Assembly: GCA_023430315.1 (NCBI GenBank)
Contig: JAEZAW010000013.1
Coordinates: forward strand, 1-21,919
Source of the DNA: Pseudomonadota bacterium
GTDB taxonomy: Bacteria; Pseudomonadota; Alphaproteobacteria; Rhizobiales; Hyphomicrobiaceae
Reading direction: 5' to 3'
DNA length: 21,919 bases
Part shown: piece by piece, positions 8,152 to 15,145 of the stretch
Numbering within the stretch: the stretch's first letter is position 1
Layout of the letters: every line of letters starts with the position of its first letter
Notes under the pieces: model-generated
What the model was told of the DNA's origin: nothing
Databases searched by the model: none
What the model saw: the letters and a program-made list of their open reading frames with translations, nothing else
Translations under genes and position numbers: made by a program

Positions 8152-10540
8152 GCGGCTGATCGTGGTCGCCCTTGTTGTGTTTGCCGCGACGAGCGCGGTG
8201 GACGCGCAGCCGACGAGGTCGATACCGCGGCCATCGGTGACTCAAAATGCGGTCGAGGGGCGCCAGCTCTTTCTCGAAGTCATCATCAACGACTTCTCGA
8301 CGGGCGTTCTTGCAGAATTTTCCGAGGATCCGGTCGTGGGTTTGACCACGACGCCCGAGGATCTTGCCGCTGTCGGCCTGCTGCTGGTCGAGAAGGCGAG
8401 AGGCGCAGATGGTCGGATCGTGCTCAATCAGCTCCCCGGCGTCTCGTACCAAGTCGATGAAAGCACGCAGAAACTCTATGTGGTCGCGCCCGACGATGCC
8501 CGAGTGTTGCGCACGCTGGATGCGCGATACCGCAGGAAGGAGCGCCCTGAGCCGCAAGCCGACTATGGAGCGGTTCTGAACTATGCCCTGTTCGGCGCCA
8601 CTGGAGCGTTGCGCGATGTCGACTTCGGGCGCCTGGATACTTTCTCCGGCTCCTTCGATCTGCGTGTGTTCGGCCCACTCGGCACGCTCAATCATTCGTT
8701 CGTTGCGGGACGCACGTCCTACGACTGGATGGACGATGTCGTTCGCCTACGAACAGCGTGGGTCTATTCGAACCCCCTGCATATGCTGACCTACCGTGCG
8801 GGCGATCTGATCAGCGGCGGACTTTCCTGGACGAGGCCGGTCAACCTCGGAGGCGCCCAGGTGCAGCGGAACTTCTCTCTGCGCGGCGATCTCGTGACGA
8901 AGCCGTTGCCGTCGTTCGCAGGCTCGGCAGCCGTACCGTCGACCGTAGAGGTTTATGCGCAGAACACGCGTGTGTGGTCGACACAGGTTGCGCCGGGCCC
9001 TTTCGAGGCCATCAACCTGCCGGTCATCGGTACGTCGGGCGAAGCTCGCGTCGTGCTCAGGGATAGTCAGGGGCGGGAGACTGTCGCCACGCTCCCCTTC
9101 TACAATGCCGACATTCTTCTTCGCGAGGGCCTGCTCGATTTCTCGATGGAGGCCGGATTTCCGAGGCGGAGCATCGGCGTCCTGTCCGACGATTACGACG
9201 ACGATCCGTTCGCCATCCTGAGCGCAAGATACGGCTTCTCGAACCAGCTCACGCTCGAGGGGCACGTGGAGGCCGGCCCCGATCTCATCAACGCCGGCAT
9301 GGGTGCTGCGTTTCTGCTCAGCCGGTATGGCACAGCATCGCTCGCTGCCTCGGGCAGTACGCATGGCGAGCGCACGGGCGCGCTCGCGAGCGCCGCGGTG
9401 TCTTTGCGCTGGGGAGATTGGTCGCTCTACGCTCGGGCGCAGCGCACGTTCGGCGACTACGACGATGTCGCCAGCGTATCTGCGCGAAAGGCACGGGAGG
9501 GGCGAGACGAGGATTTCGTGTCGACGGGCGTGCCGCGTGCGATAGATCAGATCTCTCTGGGTATTCCAGTTCCGTTCGATCGTGCCCACCTTCGCGCGGC
9601 ATACTCCCGCATCGTCCGTGACTTTGAGGACGACAGCGAAATCATCAGCATCAGCTACAGCCAGGAGATCCGGGAGCGCACGACGTTTCGCGCATCGATG
9701 TTTCAGAATTTGGGAGGAGAAAGGGGTCTTGGTCTCTACGCGGGCCTCTCCATCTCGTTTGGCGACGGGATTTCGGCTTCCGCCGGCTACGACCATCGAC
9801 TGGATGGCGCGCGGGCCATGCTCGACGTGATGAAATCCGAGAAGCCGGATGTCGGAACTTTCAGTTGGCGCGCCCGCGTGCTCGAGAGCGACGATCCTCT
9901 TCGCTCGGCTTCCGGAGCCTATCGCTCTCCTTACGCGCGATTTGAGACGACGGTTACACAATACAACGATGAGCTGCGCGCGACAGCTTCGGCAGACGGC
10001 GCGCTCGTGTATGCGGGCGGCGGCGTCTTCGCGACAAATAGGATCCATGATGCCTTTGCAGTCGTCGATGTCGGCGCGCCGGACGTCGAGGTCCGCTATC
10101 AGAACCGACCCGTCGGCAGCACCGATCCATGGGGCCGAATTCTCGTGCCCAATCTCCAGCCCTACGAGGCGAATGAGATTTCGATCGATCCGACCAATCT
10201 GCCGGTTGATGCCGACATCCCTACGACCAGGGAAGTGGTCGTACCTCAGCATGGCGCAGGTGTCGTGGTGGGCTTCGGCGTATCGCAGGGCACTCAGTCG
10301 GCGCTTGTCGCATTCGTGGATGTGCGTGGTGTGCCAATCAAGCCGGGTTCATCTGTCCGCATCGACGGCGTGAGAGAGGAATTCATAGTTGGGTACGACG
10401 GCGAGGCATTCCTGCGGAGTCTCACAGCCAGAAATATCGCAACGATCGAACAGGCCGGCGGCGCGACTTGCCGTGCTGAATTTGGCTACGAGGCCAACAG
10501 GGGGACGCAGATCAAGATTGATGGGGTCGTTTGCCAATGA
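8129..10540 (+). CDS. Outer-membrane usher protein (fimbria/pilus biogenesis, archaic type)
   Basis: This is the outer-membrane pore that assembles and secretes the pilus, 803 residues from the start chosen, normal for the archaic clade. The signal peptide is MCWSSVAERLIVVALVVFAATSAVDA. The N-terminal domain includes FLEVIINDFSTGVLAEF. The beta-barrel starts near residue 150. The plug domain is clear at about 268-330 (STVEVYAQNTRVWSTQVAPGPFEAINLPVIGTSGEARVVLRDSQGRE). The C-terminal part has VGSTDPWGRILVPNLQPYEANEISIDPTNLPVDADI, the standard end region. The frame is open upstream inside the chaperone gene, but only a start at 8129 (or 8123) gives a signal peptide. This makes a 23-bp overlap with the chaperone gene, indicating translational coupling. 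The last residues overlap the next gene by ATGA. Confidence 0.92.
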   Translation: MCWSSVAERLIVVALVVFAATSAVDAQPTRSIPRPSVTQNAVEGRQLFLEVIINDFSTGVLAEFSEDPVVGLTTTPEDLAAVGLLLVEKARGADGRIVLNQLPGVSYQVDESTQKLYVVAPDDARVLRTLDARYRRKERPEPQADYGAVLNYALFGATGALRDVDFGRLDTFSGSFDLRVFGPLGTLNHSFVAGRTSYDWMDDVVRLRTAWVYSNPLHMLTYRAGDLISGGLSWTRPVNLGGAQVQRNFSLRGDLVTKPLPSFAGSAAVPSTVEVYAQNTRVWSTQVAPGPFEAINLPVIGTSGEARVVLRDSQGRETVATLPFYNADILLREGLLDFSMEAGFPRRSIGVLSDDYDDDPFAILSARYGFSNQLTLEGHVEAGPDLINAGMGAAFLLSRYGTASLAASGSTHGERTGALASAAVSLRWGDWSLYARAQRTFGDYDDVASVSARKAREGRDEDFVSTGVPRAIDQISLGIPVPFDRAHLRAAYSRIVRDFEDDSEIISISYSQEIRERTTFRASMFQNLGGERGLGLYAGLSISFGDGISASAGYDHRLDGARAMLDVMKSEKPDVGTFSWRARVLESDDPLRSASGAYRSPYARFETTVTQYNDELRATASADGALVYAGGGVFATNRIHDAFAVVDVGAPDVEVRYQNRPVGSTDPWGRILVPNLQPYEANEISIDPTNLPVDADIPTTREVVVPQHGAGVVVGFGVSQGTQSALVAFVDVRGVPIKPGSSVRIDGVREEFIVGYDGEAFLRSLTARNIATIEQAGGATCRAEFGYEANRGTQIKIDGVVCQ

Positions 10541-11493
10541 GCCTGACACGAAGCGCCGGAATGGTGATCCTCATCATAGCTCTCGCATTGTTCGGCGCGG
10601 TGCGGGCGCAAGCGCAAGTGCTGACCTGCGGCTTCACGATCAGTCCGATGAGCTTTGGCTCCGATATTGATACGCTGTCTAGCACCTCCGTCGATACGAC
10701 GGCGACACTCTCGTACAACTGCAGCAATGGAACTCCGTCGGATCGGGTTCTGATCTGCGTGGACCTTGGCGAAGGCAGCGTCACCCCGTCCGGTAATGCG
10801 CGCCGCATGATCGGCGGTAGCAGCTATCTCCTCTATCAGCTCTACGAGAACTCAGAACGCACAATCGTATGGGGGAGCGCCGGCGCTGCGTACCCGCCAG
10901 TGTCGATCGCCGTGAATCTCGACAGCAATGGCTCGGCCTCTAACAATCGCGCGATCTACGGCCGCGTGTTCGGCGGCCAATCGACAGCCGAAGCGACGAC
11001 CTATACCTCGGATTTCACAGGAAACGATGTCGATATTCGCTATCGCATGGCGAACGACAATGATTGCTCGGCACCGGGATCGTCGGGCGGTGCCGTCAGC
11101 TTCACCGTGAGCGGTACGGTGGCTCCAAAATGTGTGGTGAGCACGACGCCGGTCAATTTTGGTTCGCACAGCGCTTTGATCAGCAATATCGATGCGGTCG
11201 GCGCCGTTTCCGTCACCTGCACGCCTGCGACGACTTACGCAATCAGGCTCAACGGAGGAGATGAAGGTGCGCCGACAGCCAGAAAGATGTCCAACGGAAC
11301 GGACAAGATTTCCTACGGCCTTTATCAGAACCCTCAGCGCGACCAACCGTGGGGAGATATCGAAGGCGCAATGGCTCTGGGAACCGGAAGCGGAATCGTC
11401 CAATCTCATACGGTTTACGGCAGGGTCGGCCCCCAGGCGACGCCACCGCCAGGGACATATAGAGATACCGTGGTCGTTATCGTTGACTATTGA
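10537..11493 (+). CDS. Two-domain spore coat U protein, likely pilus tip adhesin (CsuE-like)
   Basis: This 318-residue secreted protein carries two SCPU domains in tandem, about residues 27-175 and 185-318. The signal peptide is MSLTRSAGMVILIIALALFGAVRAQA. The mature protein starts almost directly with QVLTCGF, so the first domain has no N-terminal donor strand. The second domain is preceded by one (GGAVSFTVSGTVAPKC). That arrangement is what a tip subunit needs: it caps the fibre and cannot complete another subunit, as in CsuE of Acinetobacter. Cysteines at 31, 62, 74 and 177 lie in the first domain; 199 and 228 form the usual pair in the second. The end (GTYRDTVVVIVDY) closely resembles the pilin at 6912. 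ATG 10537 overlaps the usher stop; an alternative start is ATG 10561. It is the last gene of the operon. Confidence 0.85.
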   Translation: MSLTRSAGMVILIIALALFGAVRAQAQVLTCGFTISPMSFGSDIDTLSSTSVDTTATLSYNCSNGTPSDRVLICVDLGEGSVTPSGNARRMIGGSSYLLYQLYENSERTIVWGSAGAAYPPVSIAVNLDSNGSASNNRAIYGRVFGGQSTAEATTYTSDFTGNDVDIRYRMANDNDCSAPGSSGGAVSFTVSGTVAPKCVVSTTPVNFGSHSALISNIDAVGAVSVTCTPATTYAIRLNGGDEGAPTARKMSNGTDKISYGLYQNPQRDQPWGDIEGAMALGTGSGIVQSHTVYGRVGPQATPPPGTYRDTVVVIVDY

Positions 11494-11521
11494 GCGCTGC
11501 GCGGCTCAGATCGCGCAGCGC
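11494..11521. terminator. Perfect 10-bp inverted repeat between convergent operons, probable bidirectional terminator
   Basis: GCGCTGCGCG (11494-11503) and CGCGCAGCGC (11512-11521) pair perfectly around an 8-base loop. The repeat starts at the base after the pilus tip gene's stop and spans the stop codon of the minus-strand oxidoreductase (11506-11508). It separates the pilus operon from the catabolic operon. No T tract follows on either side, so the terminator role is inferred from position and stem strength. Confidence 0.55.
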
Positions 11522-12570
11522 GATAGCAGCTCGGTCAGTGTCTTCTGGCGCTTAGCGAGGTTATCCAAATCGGTCAGCGTATCTTCCGGCAGGTCCAGAC
11601 CTTCACTCCTGTTCCGGCGATCGTTCCGAGCCTCGATCTCGCCGGGGTAGTAAATCTCCGTGGATCCCGGAGCCAGTGGCACACTCTTCAGCCCAGCGAT
11701 CATCTCCTCGATGCGGCGGTTGAATTCCGAGACGGGTTGAAGGGCGGCGATGTCGATAGCGATCATGAAGTGGCCGGCGCCACTGCGGTGCTTGGCTTGA
11801 TAGGGCCCATGCACGCCTTCGCCGAACGCGCTCCCCGTCAGCACACCTGAAAGCATGTCCATGATCACCGAGATGGCATAGCCCTTGTGTCCGGCCATCG
11901 GCTGGATGACGCCGTCGATGGCCTTTTGCGGATCGATCGTCGGGTTGCCCTCGGAGTCGATGGCCCAACCCTCGGGGATGGTCTGGCCCTTCTGACGCGC
12001 TAGGTAGATCTTGCCGCGTGCCACGGCAGTGTTGGCGATGTCGAGCACCATCGGGTCGAGAGAGCCAGCCGGGCAAGCCCAAGACCAGGGATTATTTCCC
12101 AAAGCCTTCTTGCGTCCTCCCCAAGGTGCCATGGCCGGACTTGCGTTCGTGCAGAGAAAGCCGACGCAATTCGCACGCGCAGCCATGAGTGTGAAGTAGA
12201 GCGCTGTGCCGAAATGGTTGGAATTGCGAACGGCGACGGCACCGATGCCATGCTTCTTGGCTCGCGCGATGGCTTCCGTCGCGGCTTTGGCAGCCAATAC
12301 CTGCCCCATGCCTTCGTGGCCATCTAGGACCGCCAGCGCACCGCCATCGACCACGATCTCGGGCTTCGCGACCGCCGCACATACGCCAGCGCGTAATCGG
12401 GCCTCGTACCATGAGAGCCGCATGACACCATGAGACTGATGCCCCCAGAGGTCGGCCTGCACCAACGTGTCGGCGCAAAGCCAAGCATCATCTTCCGGCA
12501 TGCCGGCTTCGATGTAGACCGCCTTGGCGAAATCACGCAGCCGGTCGGGATTGAGGCGCTTTGAACTCAT
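11506..12570 (-). CDS. Ldh family oxidoreductase (malate/L-lactate/ureidoglycolate dehydrogenase type)
   Basis: This is a cytoplasmic NAD(P)-dependent oxidoreductase of the Ldh_2 (MDH2) family, 354 residues, standard length. Members oxidise 2-hydroxy acids such as malate, sulfolactate or ureidoglycolate, or reduce cyclic imino acids such as delta1-piperideine-2-carboxylate. Conserved blocks are DLWGHQSHGVMRL (40-52, with the catalytic His region), RNSNHFGTALYFTLMA, DIANTAVARGKIYLARQKGQTIPEGWA and HKGYAISVIMDMLSGVLTGS. The last 15 or so residues overlap a terminator-like hairpin. It is the last gene of the minus-strand operon, 26 bases after the hydratase gene. Its place beside an FAH-family enzyme and an SMP-30 protein suggests it handles a 2-hydroxy/2-oxo acid pair; the substrate cannot be fixed from sequence. 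Confidence 0.9.
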   Translation of the reverse strand: MSSKRLNPDRLRDFAKAVYIEAGMPEDDAWLCADTLVQADLWGHQSHGVMRLSWYEARLRAGVCAAVAKPEIVVDGGALAVLDGHEGMGQVLAAKAATEAIARAKKHGIGAVAVRNSNHFGTALYFTLMAARANCVGFLCTNASPAMAPWGGRKKALGNNPWSWACPAGSLDPMVLDIANTAVARGKIYLARQKGQTIPEGWAIDSEGNPTIDPQKAIDGVIQPMAGHKGYAISVIMDMLSGVLTGSAFGEGVHGPYQAKHRSGAGHFMIAIDIAALQPVSEFNRRIEEMIAGLKSVPLAPGSTEIYYPGEIEARNDRRNRSEGLDLPEDTLTDLDNLAKRQKTLTELLSRCAI

Positions 12571-12596
12571 GAGAGACCTACCCGGCTTTTACAACA

Positions 12597-13361
12597 TCAG
12601 GGCGAGCGGATCGAGAAGCTCAGCGTTCGATCGAGATACTTCGCAGCAATGGTGGCGGGCGCGGCGACCTCAAAGGGCACGGAGGCGCTGCCGGTGGAAA
12701 TGATGCTGCCCTTCGGCAGAGCGAAGCCGCGCTCGCGAGCTATTGCGATGAGATCCGCCAGAGATGCAGACGGCACGGTTTCGTCCTCGCCGCGGGCTGC
12801 GCCAGCGCGGGGTGCGCCATCCACCTCGATGGAAAGGCTGTCGACGACCTTGCCGACTTCGTTCGTGGATACGGTCTCGCCGAGCACCAGTGCTTGGAAG
12901 CCGGAGTTGTCCGCAGCAAAGCTCGGCCAACCGACAGCGCGGCGATCGCGAAAGCGCGCCAGGACGATCTCGAATGCAACGCGCGTCTCGCCGACGACGG
13001 AGAGTGGATCGGCAATATGTGTGTCCGGCAGCACATCCCGATTGAGCACGAAGGCGATTTCAAACTCGATCACCACGGGAGCCGCATTGGGCAGCGGGAT
13101 GATAGCACCGTTGCGGTAAAGCTGATCGGACAGGATGCGCCCCGCAAGGGACCGACCGATGCCGAATGTCTTCTTTGCCTTGTGACTGCCGAGGCCGAGC
13201 TTCCATCCAGCAGTGCGTCCGCCGATCTCCTCAATCAGCAGATCCTGGATGTCGTATCCATCGTCGATCGTTGCCGGACGCGAGGCTTCAGGCAGGGCGT
13301 CCAACAGCGCTCCCGAGCGGTAGGCGTCGGCCAGGAGTTTGGCGGCGTCGCGCGTGCTCAT
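12597..13361 (-). CDS. 2-keto-4-pentenoate hydratase / fumarylacetoacetate hydrolase-family enzyme
   Basis: This is a 254-residue cytoplasmic enzyme of the 2-keto-4-pentenoate hydratase (MhpD-like) branch of the FAH superfamily. Relatives add water to 2-hydroxypenta-2,4-dienoate or decarboxylate oxalocrotonate in catechol meta-cleavage pathways, using a divalent metal. Seen here are GWKLGL (52-57, with the conserved Lys54), Glu99 and Glu101 in VIEFEIAFVL and Glu131 in VAFEIV, which fit the metal-ligand positions of the family. The length is typical. GGAGG lies 6-7 bases ahead of ATG 13361. The gene is 35 bases downstream of the DUF4387 gene and shares the operon with an Ldh-family oxidoreductase. 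No ring-cleavage dioxygenase is nearby, so a classic meta-cleavage role is not supported; a 2-oxo-acid substrate is inferred. Confidence 0.87.
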   Translation of the reverse strand: MSTRDAAKLLADAYRSGALLDALPEASRPATIDDGYDIQDLLIEEIGGRTAGWKLGLGSHKAKKTFGIGRSLAGRILSDQLYRNGAIIPLPNAAPVVIEFEIAFVLNRDVLPDTHIADPLSVVGETRVAFEIVLARFRDRRAVGWPSFAADNSGFQALVLGETVSTNEVGKVVDSLSIEVDGAPRAGAARGEDETVPSASLADLIAIARERGFALPKGSIISTGSASVPFEVAAPATIAAKYLDRTLSFSIRSP

Positions 13362-13396
13362 GCGGTGTCCTCCATTGGTCGCCTGATCCGTTTCGC

Positions 13397-13708
13397 TCAG
13401 TCGGGGATCTCGAGTTCGACGAGCGGACCGTGCTGCTGTCCCCCGTAGATGTCGCCGCAGTCGCGCGAACCCTGGATCGCGGGACGCGGGATCGAGATCT
13501 TGATCGCCTTGGCGGCGTCGTGCTCGAAGAACAGCACTTCATTCGGCGAAACACGATAGAGGTTCGCGAAGCTCTCGCGCGTCAGCACCTTGGATTTGCA
13601 GACGCGGCGATAGTTCTCATCGGTCTCGAACATGACGTCGAAGGTCAAGGTGAAGGGACCCGCGTTCTTGGAGCGGATCAAACGGGCGAGATCGCCAAGC
13701 TTGGCCAT
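13397..13708 (-). CDS. DUF4387 domain-containing protein
   Basis: This 103-residue protein consists of a single DUF4387 domain: LARLIRSKNAGPFTLTFDVMF (7-27) at the start and a C-terminal block IQGSRDCGDIYGGQQHGPLVELEIPD. It has no signal peptide or membrane segment. The function is not established. In the proteobacterial loci I recall, this small protein is encoded next to an AtuA-family protein, as here, which suggests a two-part enzyme. The start at 13708 has GGAGG 7 bases upstream. An in-frame ATG at 13714 overlaps the AtuA stop as ATGA but is too close to the Shine-Dalgarno, so both may serve coupling. The same frame stays open back to 14566 inside the AtuA gene; that extension is an antisense-like shadow and is not part of the protein. 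Confidence 0.85.
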   Translation of the reverse strand: MAKLGDLARLIRSKNAGPFTLTFDVMFETDENYRRVCKSKVLTRESFANLYRVSPNEVLFFEHDAAKAIKISIPRPAIQGSRDCGDIYGGQQHGPLVELEIPD

Positions 13709-13710
13709 GA

Positions 13711-15084
13711 TCATACCTCCAGGAATTCGGTGCGGAACATCTCGAGCGGATTGTCCGGCACGACGACGTGGTTGAGGTTGAAGCGATAGACCGCGCCGCG
13801 GTTCACGTGCGTCGGCGCCATCGGGTAAGCGATGCCGGTGATCAGACCGCGCCATTCCGGGATGGGGTAGTGGACGGCGAAGTGGGCGAAGGTCTTGGCG
13901 ATCGAGTCTGTGATCGCCTCGTCGGCCGTGGTGATCGTGAACACCAGGCCAACCTCGTGACCGATCTGATGCCTGAGTGGCTCTAACGCGCCCATGACGC
14001 CATCGCGTCCGTAGACGCGGACGTGGATGTCGTAATCTTCGGGGCCGACCTTGCCGGCGAACATCTCCTGAACGCGCACTTTGAACTTTTCGCGCATGGC
14101 GTCGAGCCAGGAGTCGAGCTGACGCAGAATGAAGGGTTCGCGTACGCCGCCAATGATGAGGGCCTGATAGCCGCCGAGCTCGGCGCCTTCGAGCTTGATC
14201 GTCGTCGAATTCGAGGGGCGGAACTTCGAATTGTAGACCCGCACCGCGCGATCGTTCAGCGCTTCGTAGCGCGAGTGCAGCGAGTCGATCACGCCATTCG
14301 GCTCGGTGATCAGGAAGGGGTCGCCGTTCTCGTAGAGAGTGTGGGAGGCAACGCTCTGCGGAGAGCAAGCAACCTCCATGTCCATGGGCTCGATATCGAA
14401 ATGGTCGTCGCGGATCCAGGCAAAGAGGCTGTCGGGCCGCTTGCGCTGGACAACGCACGCGGTGCCGCATTCGAGGATCTTGGCGGCGTGCCAGGCCGCA
14501 CCAGCATCGGCGCCCTTCATCAGGGGGACGCTGGCGAAGAGAGAGGTATCCGATGCGCGGCCGCAAAGAACGACCTGCGCGCCTTTGTCGATCGCGTCGG
14601 CGATCGGCTCATGGCCCATCATGCCGACGATGTGCGTGCTGCGATCGATAACCTCGTCGCTGATCGGCGGAGCGGGGTTCAGCGGGGAAATACGGCCCTC
14701 GCGGAGGCGCTTCTTGAGATAGGACTTGTCCTGCTCGGAGCGCACGAGCGCCAGCTTGAACGTGAGGCCCTCTTCTTTCGCGATCTCCAGTGCGATATCG
14801 CGCATCCAGTTGACGCCATCGTCGCCGCCGCCGAAGCCGCATGAGCCGACGATGAGCGGAACGTCGAGCTTGTTACGACCGAGCATCATGAGGCGCAGGT
14901 CGCGCTTCGTACCCTCGCGAGAGAAATGCGGCTTGCCGCTCCCGAGATGAGACGGGCCGGCGTCAGTCGAGCCGCCATCGCACGCGATCACGTGGGGCTC
15001 GAGCGAAATACCACGCTCGAAGGATGATTCCAGGAAGCCCGAACCAATCTGCCCTGATGCAGACAACACTCTCACTTCGGTCAT
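13711..15084 (-). CDS. Acyclic terpene utilization AtuA family protein (DUF1446)
   Basis: This is a 457-residue cytoplasmic protein of the AtuA family (formerly DUF1446), named for the Pseudomonas terpene-utilisation cluster where its role is unproven. Conserved stretches are VRVLSASGQIGSGF (4-17), HVIACDGGSTDAGPSHLGSG (31-50) and LIVGSCGFGGGDDGVNWM (77-94), glycine-rich motifs that look like ligand- or phosphate-binding loops. The C-terminal part (about 360-457) is less familiar. AAAGGT precedes ATG 15084. It is followed with a 4-base overlap, or a 2-base gap, by the DUF4387 gene. None of the other atu genes (acyl-CoA dehydrogenases, geranyl-CoA carboxylase) is here, so terpene breakdown is not supported. 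The neighbours instead suggest a hydroxy or oxo acid as substrate. Confidence 0.88.
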   Translation of the reverse strand: MTEVRVLSASGQIGSGFLESSFERGISLEPHVIACDGGSTDAGPSHLGSGKPHFSREGTKRDLRLMMLGRNKLDVPLIVGSCGFGGGDDGVNWMRDIALEIAKEEGLTFKLALVRSEQDKSYLKKRLREGRISPLNPAPPISDEVIDRSTHIVGMMGHEPIADAIDKGAQVVLCGRASDTSLFASVPLMKGADAGAAWHAAKILECGTACVVQRKRPDSLFAWIRDDHFDIEPMDMEVACSPQSVASHTLYENGDPFLITEPNGVIDSLHSRYEALNDRAVRVYNSKFRPSNSTTIKLEGAELGGYQALIIGGVREPFILRQLDSWLDAMREKFKVRVQEMFAGKVGPEDYDIHVRVYGRDGVMGALEPLRHQIGHEVGLVFTITTADEAITDSIAKTFAHFAVHYPIPEWRGLITGIAYPMAPTHVNRGAVYRFNLNHVVVPDNPLEMFRTEFLEV

Positions 15085-15111
15085 TGCGCACCTTTAGCGT
15101 TGAGGCGAACT

Positions 15112-15139
15112 GCCCGCCGTGGCCGTCACCGCGGCGGGC
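15112..15139. other. Intercistronic hairpin between the ABC binding-protein gene and the AtuA gene
   Basis: Arms GCCCGCCG (15112-15119) and CGGCGGGC (15132-15139) are perfect reverse complements. The stem can extend by three more pairs (one wobble) to leave a 6-base loop. It starts 6 bases after the binding-protein stop, which is followed at once by a second stop (TGATAA). No T tract follows on the minus strand. It could be a partial terminator or an mRNA-stabilising structure that raises binding-protein message over the downstream enzymes. Confidence 0.5.
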
Positions 15140-15145
15140 GATTTA

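Noticed and set aside
8747..10252. A 501-codon open frame on the minus strand opposite the usher gene
   Set aside because: The usher reads through the whole stretch with intact plug and C-terminal motifs; the antisense product is Arg-rich and resembles no family.
13709..14566. Upstream extension of the DUF4387 frame, or a frameshifted AtuA-DUF4387 fusion
   Set aside because: The extension lies inside the AtuA gene in another frame and is Arg-rich nonsense; DUF4387 has its own GGAGG and start and is complete as a stand-alone protein.
13711..15084. Terpene (citronellol/geraniol) degradation as the role of the AtuA gene
   Set aside because: None of the other atu or liu genes is nearby, and the neighbours are a NitT-type importer, FAH-family hydratase and Ldh-family oxidoreductase.
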